DNA of 64,000 nucleotides from Parerythrobacter lutipelagi (GCF_005434975.1 NZ_SKCJ01000001.1:692001-756000), one strand, 5' to 3'; positions 18,681 to 27,681 are shown, numbered from the stretch's first letter. The notes: generated by a model not told the origin, from the letters alone. Program-made: numbers and translations.

Positions 18681-20379
18681 CGGCGGCCTCCTGTGTGTCG
18701 GACTCGGTCGGCGCATCCGTTGCCGGGGCCGCCTTGTCTTCGTCTTCGTCTTCGTCTTTCGAGCTCGCTGGAGCCGCTTGCGGTTCCTCGTCTTCGAACC
18801 AGTGCGCGCGGGCCGCCATGATGATTTCGTTGCCCTGCTCTTCGCTCAGACCATATTCGCCCAGCACGCCGCCCTTGTCCTGTTCGCGGATCGAGGGACG
18901 GCGCATCGGCGGACCATCGGGATTGTTCCGGCGGCGCGGCGCTTCGCGCTTCTTCTGGATCAGTTCGTCGGTCGCCAGATCAGCCAGATCATCCAGCGTC
19001 TTGATGCCGCCCTTGCCCAGCGTCACGAGCATTTGCTCGGTCAGGTGCGGGATCTCAGCGAGAGCATCTTCGACACCCAGCTCGCGACGTTCGGCACGCG
19101 CGGCTGCTGCCTGGCGGTCGAGCGCTTCGATCGCACGGCTCTGGAGTTCCTCGGCCAGCTCTTCGTCGAAGCCTTCGATGGTCGCGACCTCTTCGAGCGC
19201 GACGTAAGCGACTTCTTCCAGCTCGGTGAAGCCTTCGGCCACCAGCAGCTGCGACAGGGTTTCGTCGACGTCGAGTTCTTCCTCGAACATCTTCGAGCGT
19301 TCAGCGAATTCCTTCGACCGCTTCTCGCTCGCCTCTTCCTCGGTCATGATGTCGATCTGATGACCGGTCAGCTGGCTGGCGAGGCGCACGTTCTGGCCGC
19401 GGCGGCCGATTGCGAGCGACAGCTGGTCGTCTGGCACCACGACTTCGATGCGGCTTTCATCTTCGTCGAGCACCACCCGGGCCACGGTGGCGGGCTGGAG
19501 CGCGTTGACCACGAAAGTGGCGGTGTCCTCGCTCCACGGAATAATGTCGATCTTCTCGCCCTGCAGTTCCTGCACCACGGCCTGGACACGGCTGCCCTTC
19601 ATGCCGACGCAGGCGCCGACCGGATCGATGCTGCTGTCATGGCTGATCACGCCGATCTTGGCGCGGCTCCCCGGATCACGCGCGGCGGCCTTGATCTCGA
19701 TAATGCCGTCGTAGATTTCAGGTACTTCCTGCGCGAACAGCTTCTTCATGAAGTCAGGGTGGGCGCGGCTGAGGAAAATCTGCGGACCGCGGTTGTTGCG
19801 TTCGACCTTGGTGATGATCGCACGCACGCGCTCGCCGACACGGGCGGCTTCGCGCGGGATCTGCTGGTCGCGGCGGATGACGCCTTCGGCCCGGCCGAGA
19901 TTGACGATCACATGGCCGAATTCGACCGACTTGATCACCCCGGTGATGACTTCGTTGGCGCGGTCCTTGAACTCTTCGTACTGGCGCTCACGCTCGGCAT
20001 CGCGGACCTTCTGGAAGATCACTTGCTTGGCGCTCTGCGCATCGATGCGGCCCAGATCGACCGGGGGAAGCGGATCGACGATGAAATCGCCAACCTTGGC
20101 GCCATCCTGCAACTTCTGCGCCGCCTTGAGGTCAACCTGCTTGAAGTAATCTTCGACTTCCTCGACCACTTCGACCACGCGCCACAGGCTCAAATCGCCG
20201 GTGACCGGATCGAGCTTTGCCCGGATGTCGTTTTCAGACCCGTAACGGTTGCGCGCACTTTTCTGGATCGCTTCTTCCATCGCCTCGATGACGATCGACT
20301 TGTCGATCATCTTTTCGGTGGCAACTGCGTTTGCAATCGCGAGCAGCTCTGCCTTGTTGGCGGAAATTGCACTGGCCAT
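18661..20379 (-). CDS. nusA: Transcription termination/antitermination factor NusA
   Basis: 572 residues. NusA binds RNA polymerase and controls pausing, intrinsic termination and antitermination. In order: an N-terminal RNAP-binding domain (to ~130), S1 (~130-200), two KH domains (~230-345, including [13 protein letters not shown] and [16 protein letters not shown]), helix-hairpin-like repeats around residues 375-470 and a Glu/Asp-rich C-terminal tail. The start overlaps the rimP stop by 1 nt (TGATG), so translation is coupled. Confidence 0.97.
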   Translation of the reverse strand: MASAISANKAELLAIANAVATEKMIDKSIVIEAMEEAIQKSARNRYGSENDIRAKLDPVTGDLSLWRVVEVVEEVEDYFKQVDLKAAQKLQDGAKVGDFIVDPLPPVDLGRIDAQSAKQVIFQKVRDAERERQYEEFKDRANEVITGVIKSVEFGHVIVNLGRAEGVIRRDQQIPREAARVGERVRAIITKVERNNRGPQIFLSRAHPDFMKKLFAQEVPEIYDGIIEIKAAARDPGSRAKIGVISHDSSIDPVGACVGMKGSRVQAVVQELQGEKIDIIPWSEDTATFVVNALQPATVARVVLDEDESRIEVVVPDDQLSLAIGRRGQNVRLASQLTGHQIDIMTEEEASEKRSKEFAERSKMFEEELDVDETLSQLLVAEGFTELEEVAYVALEEVATIEGFDEELAEELQSRAIEALDRQAAAARAERRELGVEDALAEIPHLTEQMLVTLGKGGIKTLDDLADLATDELIQKKREAPRRRNNPDGPPMRRPSIREQDKGGVLGEYGLSEEQGNEIIMAARAHWFEDEEPQAAPASSKDEDEDEDKAAPATDAPTESDTQEAADADSTQ

Positions 20380-20948
20380 CAGTCGTCAGCCTTCTCTTCT
20401 TCGTCTTCTACAATGTCTTCGGCACCGGCGGTGTCGAGCGGTTTTGTCGCAGCGATCAGCTCGTCGGTCAGAACGAGCTTGGCCGCATGGATCAGATTGT
20501 GCGGGAAAGATACCTCGCCCGCCTTATTATCATCGACAGTCACCAGACCGTCATCATCTATGCCCTTCAGCGTGCCGCGCAGATTGCGGTGGCCATGGAC
20601 TTTCTCGCTGAGCGAAATCTTCGCCTCGTGTCCCGACCAGTCGGCAAAATCCTTCGTACGGGTGAGCGGCCGATCGATTCCGGGTGAACTGACTTCGAGG
20701 TGATATGCCCCGCTGATCAAAACTTCGCCCTGTTCTTCGAGCGCATCAATCCGGTCGGACACACGGCGGCTCAAGGCGGCGCATTGTTCGATCACCAACT
20801 GGCCCGTTGCCGGATCCTCCGCCATGATCTGCAGCGCCATGCCGCCGTCTCCGGCTTCGGACGGCATCATCTTCACGCGCACGAGTTCGAAACCGAGTGC
20901 TTTTGCTTCGGGTTCGATCTCTTCAGTCAGGCGCGCAATATCAGCCAT
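20379..20948 (-). CDS. rimP: Ribosome maturation factor RimP
   Basis: 189 residues from the ATG at 20948, which has GGAG 8 nt upstream. RimP helps 30S maturation together with RbfA. The N-terminal domain (EIEPEAKALGFELVRVKM) and the segment YHLEVSSPGIDRPL are diagnostic. The C-terminal end is acidic and extended beyond the E. coli protein. It is the first gene of the rimP-nusA-ylxR-infB transcript; no tRNA-Met gene precedes it, unlike in E. coli. Confidence 0.96.
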   Translation of the reverse strand: MADIARLTEEIEPEAKALGFELVRVKMMPSEAGDGGMALQIMAEDPATGQLVIEQCAALSRRVSDRIDALEEQGEVLISGAYHLEVSSPGIDRPLTRTKDFADWSGHEAKISLSEKVHGHRNLRGTLKGIDDDGLVTVDDNKAGEVSFPHNLIHAAKLVLTDELIAATKPLDTAGAEDIVEDEEEKADD

Positions 20949-21134
20949 TCGGTCTCCGTTCGGTTCGACGTGCAAGACAAAGCTTCTTGGTGCCGGCCCC
21001 CGGAGGCGCCAGCGCTTCAGTGTCCCGACGATGTCGTGATGTGGGTCAGTTAGGCGTGACGTGATCGAAAAGCAAGTGCTGGTCTTGTCTCAGTTTGAAG
21101 ATAGCGATGGTCGACTAGCGCTTACACCAGCGGC

Positions 21135-21434
21135 TTACAGCCCGGCGCACATCGCCTTTACCTGGCTTTCCATCTGGCGCAGCGAATCTTCCATCTGGTC
21201 CAGCCGGTTGGAATCGACAGCGCGGTTCCACGCCATGCTGAATTGCTCCTCCGCCGCACGGCAGCGTTCGGCCTCCGCCTTGGCGACCTGTTCCTTGATG
21301 CCCGACGCCTCGACTGCCGCTTCGGCAACCACATCGGTGTTGTTGGTCAGCCAGGTTCCGCCGGCGCCGATCAGCACGACTGTGATCAGCCATAGGCCGG
21401 CAAAAGCACCGGCAATAATCTTGAACGCTTTCAT
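21135..21434 (-). CDS. Small membrane-anchored protein of unknown function
   Basis: 99 residues from the ATG at 21434 (MKAFKII). One N-terminal hydrophobic segment (residues 6-26) is followed by an Ala/Glu-rich helical region with three Cys (one in ERCRAAEE and one near the C-terminus, MCAGL). It could be a signal-anchored periplasmic protein. I do not recognise the family. It reads toward rimP, with 186 nt between that hold only weak signals. Confidence 0.6.
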   Translation of the reverse strand: MKAFKIIAGAFAGLWLITVVLIGAGGTWLTNNTDVVAEAAVEASGIKEQVAKAEAERCRAAEEQFSMAWNRAVDSNRLDQMEDSLRQMESQVKAMCAGL

Positions 21435-21571
21435 CGGTCGTCTCGAAGCCTCTGTCTGCAGCGTCGGGACGGATAGCAATTCCGCTTCAAGATTGGGTTA
21501 AAGCCGGAAAGCGGAAAGCCGGGGGGACCGGACGCCGCCTGCCCCCCCTCAGCCTTGGCAGATTGATCCGA

Positions 21572-22429
21572 TCAGTGATCGTGGGCGTGACCGTCGCCTT
21601 CGTCAGGGGCCCAGGTCACATGGGTGACAAACTTGATGCCGTTGACGGTCTTCTCGAACTTATGCGGCTTTCCGTTGGGCAAATATTCGACCGCGCGGCC
21701 CCAGCTGGCGGGCGTGTTGCCGACATCGGGCAGGCTGAGGCGATTCTTGCCTTTCCCTCCGCCCTTGCCGCCTCCGTTGCCGCCTCCGTTGCCGCCGCCC
21801 TTGCCTCCTTTACCGCCACCACCGGTATCGCCTCCGCCTCCGCCGCTGTAGATCGACAGGAGCTGGTCGTAGTCATGCTGGTCGGGATGTTCGTTGTCCG
21901 CTGGCCGACTGGTGTATTCCATGCAGGATGTGGTTTCGTCGGTGCTGAAGTTTTCGTTCTGGTGCGCGAGACCGTAATCATGGCCGATTTCCTGACATGT
22001 GACGAGCTGGCGCCAGCTGTAGGTGTTGTAGGCATCGCGATTGAAATAATTGTCGTTCAGCTTGGTTGTGCCGGCGATGATCTTGCCGTTCGACAGCGCG
22101 ATGCTGGCAAGGCCGAGCCACCCGTTGGCGCCGTAATCCGAGTTGCACACCTGGATCGTGCCCGTGACCATGTTGCAGGACGAGTTGTTGCCTCGCTCCA
22201 AAGTTGCCTGGATGACTGCTGACCGGTTCCAGTCTGTTACAGCGGTGTCGACATAGCTCGTCCAGGTAGAACTGGTGTTGTCGACGATCGGAACCGTTAT
22301 CGGATTGGTCGCGTCCTGTGACCACGCATAGGTGCCCCACGAATGGTTCGCGATCGCTGTCCCTCCTGCGAGCATGGCGAGCGGAATCGCCGCAACCCAT
22401 GCGCGATGGTGAATGGTATGTCTTGTCAT
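21572..22429 (-). CDS. Secreted metzincin-like protein with a QExGHxxGxxH site (copy 1)
   Basis: 285 residues. A signal peptide (residues 1-27) leads to a domain with a metzincin-like zinc signature QEIGHDYGLAH at 146-156 and a Met-turn-like Met at 170 (SCMEY). The canonical first His is a Gln, while the catalytic Glu and the other two His are kept. Residues 196-228 are almost pure Gly with Lys and Asn, followed by a conserved-looking C-terminal module and a His/Asp-rich tail (GHAHDH). It may be a matrixin-like protease of an atypical class, or a protein that has lost activity. Copy 2 lies 200 nt upstream. Confidence 0.7.
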   Translation of the reverse strand: MTRHTIHHRAWVAAIPLAMLAGGTAIANHSWGTYAWSQDATNPITVPIVDNTSSTWTSYVDTAVTDWNRSAVIQATLERGNNSSCNMVTGTIQVCNSDYGANGWLGLASIALSNGKIIAGTTKLNDNYFNRDAYNTYSWRQLVTCQEIGHDYGLAHQNENFSTDETTSCMEYTSRPADNEHPDQHDYDQLLSIYSGGGGGDTGGGGKGGKGGGNGGGNGGGKGGGKGKNRLSLPDVGNTPASWGRAVEYLPNGKPHKFEKTVNGIKFVTHVTWAPDEGDGHAHDH

Positions 22430-22572
22430 GAAATGTCCTTCCCCGGCAGATTGGTCCTGCGGCAGGCATTAGGACGATAGAAAGGCTAATCCCGCGCGAA
22501 CAGGCAGGCTTCATGACGATGGATAATGCAACAGGCCGGTGCGGTAACCACTCTTGCTGCCGCGCGAAAGAC

Positions 22573-22605
22573 AAAGAAAAAGGGCCCGGCGCGAACCGGA
22601 CCCTC
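22573..22605 (-). terminator. Rho-independent terminator after metzincin copy 2
   Basis: On the minus strand GGGTCCGG / CCGGGCCC flank a short loop and are followed by TTTTTCTTT. It lies about 25 nt after the stop of copy 2, so the two metzincin genes have separate ends and probably separate promoters. Confidence 0.8.
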
Positions 22606-22630
22606 CCTCGTCACGGAATCACAGCTAGTC

Positions 22631-23443
22631 CTAGTGATGATCGCCGTGGCTCGGTCCTTCACCGATGGCCCAGGTTACGTGGGTTACGATAATCTCGTTG
22701 CCCTGAACGCGCTGGTAGACATTCGGACGCCCCTTCGCGTCGAATGCGACCGCACGGCCCCAGTCAGACGGTGAGTTACCCGCGTCGAACTTCTTCGGCT
22801 TGCCCTTGCCGCCACCAGGGCCGCCGCTGCCGCCGCCATCGCTGTGGGCGTAGATGTCGAGCAGCATTTCATAATCGTGCGCATCGGGGCTTTCGTTACC
22901 GGCCGGTTGGCTGGTGTATTCCATGCACGAAGTGGTCAGGTCGGTGCTGAAGTCTTCGTTCTGGTGGCCGAGGCCATAATCGTGACCGATTTCCTGACAA
23001 GTCACGAGCTGGCGCCAGGTGTCGTTGTTGTACTGCGCCTGATCGAAGTAGAAGTCGTTCAGCTTGGTGATGCCCGCCGTGATGTGCGAGTCACGGCCAC
23101 GGCCGACGCTGATGCTGGCAATCCCGAGCCAGCCGGTGTTGCCATAGTTGTCGTTGCAGACATGGATCTGTCCGGCGACAGCGGCACAGGAAGGATCGGC
23201 ATTGCCGCGCGAATACGGTGCCTGGATCACGGTCGACTGGTTCCAGTCGTTGACCGCCAGCTGCGTGTGATTGCGCTGAGCCCAGATTCCGGTGGTGTTG
23301 TCGATGACCGGTACGGTCACCTCGGCGCCTGTGCGCTCCCAGTGATAGTTGTTCCATGCGTGGGTGGCTACGGCCGGTACAGCTGCCACAGCTGCAAGAC
23401 CAACACCGGCGGCCAGAACGACCTTGCCTTTGGTGATTTTCAT
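22631..23443 (-). CDS. Secreted metzincin-like protein with a QExGHxxGxxH site (copy 2)
   Basis: 270 residues. Signal peptide at residues 1-27, then the same domain as copy 1, including the motif QEIGHDYGLGH at 150-160 and the Met-turn Met near 174. Shared features include CQEIGHDYGL, NQNEDFSTD-like sequence and SCMEYTS. The Gly-rich linker is shorter (about residues 207-219) and the protein again ends with a His-rich tail (PSHGDHH). The two genes are clearly a tandem duplication. The retained Gln in both copies suggests it is functional, not a decay accident. Start: ATG at 23443, after a TTG that lacks a better ribosome site. Confidence 0.7.
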   Translation of the reverse strand: MKITKGKVVLAAGVGLAAVAAVPAVATHAWNNYHWERTGAEVTVPVIDNTTGIWAQRNHTQLAVNDWNQSTVIQAPYSRGNADPSCAAVAGQIHVCNDNYGNTGWLGIASISVGRGRDSHITAGITKLNDFYFDQAQYNNDTWRQLVTCQEIGHDYGLGHQNEDFSTDLTTSCMEYTSQPAGNESPDAHDYEMLLDIYAHSDGGGSGGPGGGKGKPKKFDAGNSPSDWGRAVAFDAKGRPNVYQRVQGNEIIVTHVTWAIGEGPSHGDHH

Positions 23444-23446
23444 CAA

Positions 23447-23698
23447 GTTCTCTCCAAACAGATTTTCAATCCCGAAAAGTAGAATGCCGGCTCCCTACCG
23501 CTCCTGACTTGCGCCCGGATGCGACTTGGCTTGCGATCCCAGCCCGACTCCCCGTGGGCCGAACACTACGCTGCCGCAGGGGGCGGTCAAGCGCGCCACG
23601 AAACTATTTTTTGGTAAGCGCGATTTAACCACAATGGAGTGACACGAATGCAACGGACTTGTTCTTTTATTACTTTGGACAGGCCCGACAAGCAGCAT
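23447..23698. other. Intergenic region between metzincin copy 2 and the secretin
   Basis: About 250 nt. It should hold the promoter of copy 2. I see no convincing gene, terminator or repeat; a 65-codon open frame on the plus strand here is antisense to the secretin end and has no support. Confidence 0.5.
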
Positions 23699-25288
23699 TT
23701 ACTCTTGCGGTTCTTCAATAACGGGCAGTTCGCTATTCGCCTCGCGCCTGAGCAAGGCGCGCATCCGCTCCGTGTCGCCATGCCGGATGATGTGCGGGGT
23801 GATGATGATGTACAGCTCGGTGTTGCTTTCGCTTGAATTCTCGCGCTTGAATAGTTCGCCGATCAGCGGAATATCGCCCAGGATCGGCACCTTGCTCTTC
23901 GAAATGAGCCGCGCTTCCTGCGTCAGCCCGCCGATCACGAAGGTTTCGCCGTCGCGCACCGAAGCGCTGGTTTCCGCTTCGCGCTGGCTGATGGTCGGGA
24001 AGCCCTGCGAGAAGCCTGTCACGCTGGATACCACCGCATAGATCTTGGAATTGACAAATCCGTCGCTGTTGGAGCGCGGCGCGATCTGCAAAGTCACGCC
24101 GACGTTCACATATTGGACCTGCTGCGAAACACCATTGACCCCTGACAGCTGGATCGATGTCAGGATCGGCAGTGCATCGCCAGTAGTGATTTTCGCGGTC
24201 GATCCGCTTTGCGCGGCGATGCGCGGCGAGGAAACGATCCGGCCCTCCCCCTTCTGCACTTGCGCATAAACCGCTGCCTGCAGGCTGAAGGATTCCACAA
24301 TGGCCTGCGGATCGAACTGGAAATCGAGGAACTGGCCCGACTGGACCGTCCCGAATCCGACCCGGCCATTGCCATCGGTGAAATCGAAGCCGACGTTCTT
24401 GGCCCCTGTTTCGGTCAGCTCGACGAACTGGGTTTCGAGGATTACGCTGTCGACCGGGCGATCGATCAACTGAATCATCCGGCGGACCCGCGCGATGCGC
24501 TGCGGCGAGCCTTCGACCCAGATTGCGTTCAGTCGGCGATCGATCGCGAGACCTGAATTGACTTTTTCACCCAGCGGCAGCTCTTCTTCTTCCTGCGGAC
24601 GGACGACATTGCCGAAATTGGTGCCATTGGTACCCGGCGATCCGAAGCCCGGCTCCGACCGGATAAAAGCATCGTTCGGGCGGACGCTGGCGCCATCGGC
24701 GATAAGACCGACCACTTCACTGACATCGGCATATTTCAGCTCGATCAGCGCGAAATCATCCTCGCCGGCAGGCGGATCGTAGAATTCCGGCAGATCGCCG
24801 TCCCGGCTGCCATCGAAACCGGCCGAACCAGAACCGCCGCGAATGGCGATTCTCTCACCCGGTTGAGGCCGTCGGATGGTGACCAGCATGTTGATCTGCC
24901 CGCTGGTCTGCGTCTCGACGATGGCTGGGCCGCGGCTGCGGAAAGTGACGACCAGAGCGTCGGCATCCTGTTCGAAAACGACCGAGCGAACAAAGCCCGT
25001 CAGGTTGCGATTGATCGAAGCGGTCTGCGCGCGGCGCGTGTCCGCCAGTCGGATGACCGCCTCGCCAGCGGAACCCGTATTCTGCGCTGCCGCAACTTCG
25101 GGCGCGAATCTGAGGCGGAAAATCGCCTGCGTATCGCTCTCTGCGACCAGCTGGATATCGGTGAGCGTTCGCGAGCCGGACTGAGCCTGAGCCAGACCCG
25201 GGGCGAACAGCGCTGCGCACGCAATGCCGAGCGCACAGTAAAACAGAAGTATACGATGCCCTGCGACCCGGGCATTCACAGCAAACAT
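23699..25288 (-). CDS. Secretin (type II/III secretion outer-membrane channel)
   Basis: 529 residues from the ATG at 25288. Signal peptide, then an N-terminal beta-rich part with AMIN-like repeats (residues ~35-150), a ring-building N domain (~185-290) containing the pattern EGSPQRIARVRRMIQLID, and the C-terminal secretin domain ending in VPILGDIPLIGELFKRE and TELYIIITPHIIR. No other secretion or pilus genes lie next to it, so it is a lone secretin in this window. It reads into a psp system, discussed under findings. No lipoprotein (pilotin) gene was recognised nearby. Confidence 0.9.
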   Translation of the reverse strand: MFAVNARVAGHRILLFYCALGIACAALFAPGLAQAQSGSRTLTDIQLVAESDTQAIFRLRFAPEVAAAQNTGSAGEAVIRLADTRRAQTASINRNLTGFVRSVVFEQDADALVVTFRSRGPAIVETQTSGQINMLVTIRRPQPGERIAIRGGSGSAGFDGSRDGDLPEFYDPPAGEDDFALIELKYADVSEVVGLIADGASVRPNDAFIRSEPGFGSPGTNGTNFGNVVRPQEEEELPLGEKVNSGLAIDRRLNAIWVEGSPQRIARVRRMIQLIDRPVDSVILETQFVELTETGAKNVGFDFTDGNGRVGFGTVQSGQFLDFQFDPQAIVESFSLQAAVYAQVQKGEGRIVSSPRIAAQSGSTAKITTGDALPILTSIQLSGVNGVSQQVQYVNVGVTLQIAPRSNSDGFVNSKIYAVVSSVTGFSQGFPTISQREAETSASVRDGETFVIGGLTQEARLISKSKVPILGDIPLIGELFKRENSSESNTELYIIITPHIIRHGDTERMRALLRREANSELPVIEEPQE

Positions 25289-25415
25289 ATTGGCGTAGTT
25301 CCCAATCCCGTGACCTGCATAGCACTGCAATGCGGGCCGACAAGCCGCTGGCTGCACACATGATGATTAATGTTGCATGATGGTGACAGGACGGGGGCAC
25401 ACCGCGACCCCGGGT

Positions 25416-26447
25416 TCAGCTTTCGTCGGCCAGCCCGTGCTTCTTGATGCAATGGCGCAGCTGATCGTAACTCAGGCCGAGTGCCTTGGCGGTCTGGCGC
25501 TGGTTCCAGCGATGCTTGCCCAGCGCATGTTCGACGATGAGCTTTTCATGCTCGTCAACCGCAGCACGCAGATCGTCGATATTTTCGAGACCGGCGGTCG
25601 GCCGCGCCTCTGACGATACGGATGTGCTGAAATCGGTCGAGTCCTTTTCGGGCTTCGCCTGAGGCAGCGGCTTCCACGGCGAATCGAACGGATCGAACTG
25701 CACATGGCCAATCGGCGATTCCCAGTTGTCCCACCGATAGACTGCCCGTTCGACCACATTGCGCAGTTCGCGGACATTGCCGGGCCACGGATAGTTCTCG
25801 AGCTGGTCTTCGACGTGACTGGAAAAACCGGGCCATTTTTCCCACCCGATCTCTGCTGCCATGCGGCGTCCGAAATAGTCGGCCAGCACGCCAATATCTC
25901 CTTCGCGTACCCGCAGCGGTGGCAGAGTGATGACTTCGAAGCTGAGCCGATCCAGCAAGTCGGCACGGAACTCGCCGGACGCCGCCAGCGCAGGAAGGTC
26001 TTCATTGGTTGCAGCAACGATCCGGACATCGACGTGGATCGGGCGGGAAGAACCGATACGGGTCACCTCGCCATATTCGACCGCGCGCAGCAGCCGTTCC
26101 TGCGCGGCCATCGAAAGCGTACCCAGTTCGTCGAGAAATAGCGTGCCTTTGTCGGCTTCTTCGAACCGGCCCGCGCGCGCCTTGGTAGCACCGGTAAATG
26201 CCCCGGCCTCGTGACCGAACAGTTCGGCTTCGATCAGCGTTTCAGGCAACGCCGCGCAGTTCATGATGACCAGCGGCTCGCCCCAGCGTTCGGACAACCG
26301 GTGCAGACGCTCGGCAATCAGTTCCTTGCCCGTCCCGCGCTCGCCGATCACCAGCACAGGGCGGCGCATCGGCGCGGCGCGCGAAGTCCGCTCGACCGCG
26401 TCGAGGAAAGCGCCGGACTGGCCGATATACTGGTTTTCCCGTTCCAT
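25416..26447 (-). CDS. pspF: Phage-shock-protein operon activator, sigma-54 enhancer-binding protein
   Basis: 343 residues. An AAA+ domain without a receiver domain: Walker A GERGTGKE at residues 35-42, the sigma-54 contact motif GAFTGA at 82-87 and Walker B (TLFLDE) at 102-107, then a C-terminal Fis-type helix-turn-helix (NQRQTAKALGLSYDQLRHCI). PspF activates the psp operon; PspA inhibits it by binding the AAA+ domain. It is transcribed away from the psp operon and has an unusually long linker (about residues 240-290) before the DNA-binding helix. The start is the ATG at 26447. Confidence 0.93.
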   Translation of the reverse strand: MERENQYIGQSGAFLDAVERTSRAAPMRRPVLVIGERGTGKELIAERLHRLSERWGEPLVIMNCAALPETLIEAELFGHEAGAFTGATKARAGRFEEADKGTLFLDELGTLSMAAQERLLRAVEYGEVTRIGSSRPIHVDVRIVAATNEDLPALAASGEFRADLLDRLSFEVITLPPLRVREGDIGVLADYFGRRMAAEIGWEKWPGFSSHVEDQLENYPWPGNVRELRNVVERAVYRWDNWESPIGHVQFDPFDSPWKPLPQAKPEKDSTDFSTSVSSEARPTAGLENIDDLRAAVDEHEKLIVEHALGKHRWNQRQTAKALGLSYDQLRHCIKKHGLADES

Positions 26448-26513
26448 GGGCCAACATATAGGGATTTTTCCCAATTCATGGCAATACGCGCCATCATGTC
26501 GTTCGTCGATTAG

Positions 26514-26529
26514 TATCAAATCACTGATA
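26514..26529. promoter_or_regulatory. Candidate PspF-type upstream site
   Basis: The inverted repeat TATCA-N6-TGATA lies about 20 nt upstream of the -24 element of the psp promoter and between pspF and the psp operon. E. coli PspF sites lie further upstream (about -80 to -125), so this could instead control pspF. Low confidence. Confidence 0.3.
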
Positions 26530-26547
26530 AAAGTTGGTTTTTTGAGT

Positions 26548-26564
26548 TTGGCACGGGCCTTGCT
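26548..26564 (+). promoter_or_regulatory. Sigma-54 promoter of the psp operon
   Basis: The sequence TTGGCACGGGCCTTGCT matches the sigma-54 consensus: GG at 26550-26551 (-24) and GC at 26562-26563 (-12), with exactly 10 nt between, and TTGC at the -12 box. It starts about 36 nt upstream of the first psp start codon. A PspF-type activator is coded on the other side. This is the clearest regulatory site in the window. Confidence 0.88.
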
Positions 26565-26599
26565 GATAGGTGAACAACACCAATCGGGAGGTAATGACC

Positions 26600-26755
26600 A
26601 TGTACGATCGCAGCTTCTTCCAGACCAAACTCGGTCAGGCTGCTCTCGCCAGCATCGCTGCGATGTGCGCTTTCGTCGCACTGACCACGCAGATGCAGGT
26701 GAGCCCCGTCGTTCACGCCGCAGAACTGCAGCACGAGGTTGTAGAACTGGCATGA
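26600..26755 (+). CDS. Small exported or membrane protein, first gene of the psp operon
   Basis: 51 residues from the ATG at 26600, chosen because GGGAGG lies 8 nt upstream; an ATG two codons earlier is too close to it. One hydrophobic segment (residues 13-30) lies between a charged N-terminus and a hydrophilic tail. Its stop overlaps an in-frame ATG for PspA (ATGATCATG), so it could be coupled to the next gene. Function unknown; it may be a Psp accessory protein. I do not know the family name. Confidence 0.6.
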   Translation: MYDRSFFQTKLGQAALASIAAMCAFVALTTQMQVSPVVHAAELQHEVVELA

Positions 26756-26976
26756 TCATGCCCCCTGACACGAACCCCCTAGGTCCGGAGCGCTCCGCGA
26801 AAGCCCAGCGCATCCAGTCCCCCGCGTCCCCAATGGCTCGCGGCGGCGCTTCGGACCGCAATCCCCTTTCGCGGCTCGAAACGGAGATCGAACGTCTCCG
26901 CAAGAGCCCGACACCCACCCAGTCGCCTTCCACCCGCGACCGGATTCAAGACGTCTTCAACTCCGGAGTACCCTTC

Positions 26977-27678
26977 ATGGGAATTTTCAGCCGTACTCGC
27001 GATATCGTCGCGGCCAATTTCAACGATATGCTCGACAAGGCCGATGACCCGGCCAAAATGATCCGCATGATCATCCTCGAAATGGAGGAAACCCTGGTCG
27101 AAGTCCGCGCCTCTGCCGCGCGCACCATTGCCGACCAGAAGGAAATGCACCGCGCCACGATCAAGCTCGACCGCCTCCAGGCCGACTGGTCCGAAAAGGC
27201 CCAGCTGGCGCTGAGCAAGGACCGCGAAGATCTCGCCCGGGCGGCGCTGGTCGAGCGCAAGAAAGCCGCTGACATGTCTGACCAGCTCAAGGCGGAAATC
27301 GCCGTGCTCGACGATGCTCTGCGGGCTTACGAGAAAGACATTCAGAAGTTGCAGAACCGCCTGCGCGAAGCCCGCAGCCGCCAGACCGCTATCGCGGCCC
27401 GGCTGGAAAGCGCGGAGAACCGCGTCAAGCTGCGCAGCCTGATGACGCACGAACGGGCCGACGACGCCTTGTCGCGTTTCGACCAGCTCGAACGCCGGGT
27501 CGACTATGCCGAAGGCCGCGCGGAATCGCTCGCCATCGCCGACGGCACGGGAACGCCGAGCCTGTCGGACGAGATCGCCGCGCTCGAAGGTGCGGACAAG
27601 ATCGATGACGAACTCGAACAAATGAAGCGCGCGCTCGGCAAGGGCGCGGGCACCGATGACAAGAAAGACGAGGGCTAA
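26977..27678 (+). CDS. pspA: Phage shock protein A
   Basis: 233 residues from the ATG at 26977, which has CCGGAG 8 nt upstream and gives the usual MGIFSRTRD N-terminus. PspA is a long coiled-coil (ESCRT-III-like) protein that binds damaged inner membrane and holds PspF inactive until stress. Segments such as DKADDPAKMIRMIILEMEETL (residues ~20-40) are typical, and almost the entire rest is helical and charged. An in-frame ATG at 26752 overlaps the previous stop and would add 75 residues of disordered, Pro/Ser-rich sequence. Confidence 0.94.
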   Translation: MGIFSRTRDIVAANFNDMLDKADDPAKMIRMIILEMEETLVEVRASAARTIADQKEMHRATIKLDRLQADWSEKAQLALSKDREDLARAALVERKKAADMSDQLKAEIAVLDDALRAYEKDIQKLQNRLREARSRQTAIAARLESAENRVKLRSLMTHERADDALSRFDQLERRVDYAEGRAESLAIADGTGTPSLSDEIAALEGADKIDDELEQMKRALGKGAGTDDKKDEG

Positions 27679-27681
27679 GCC

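Noticed and set aside
18187-20703. 838-codon plus-strand frame opposite ylxR and nusA
   Set aside because: Antisense shadow; spans two known genes and has no ribosome site of note.
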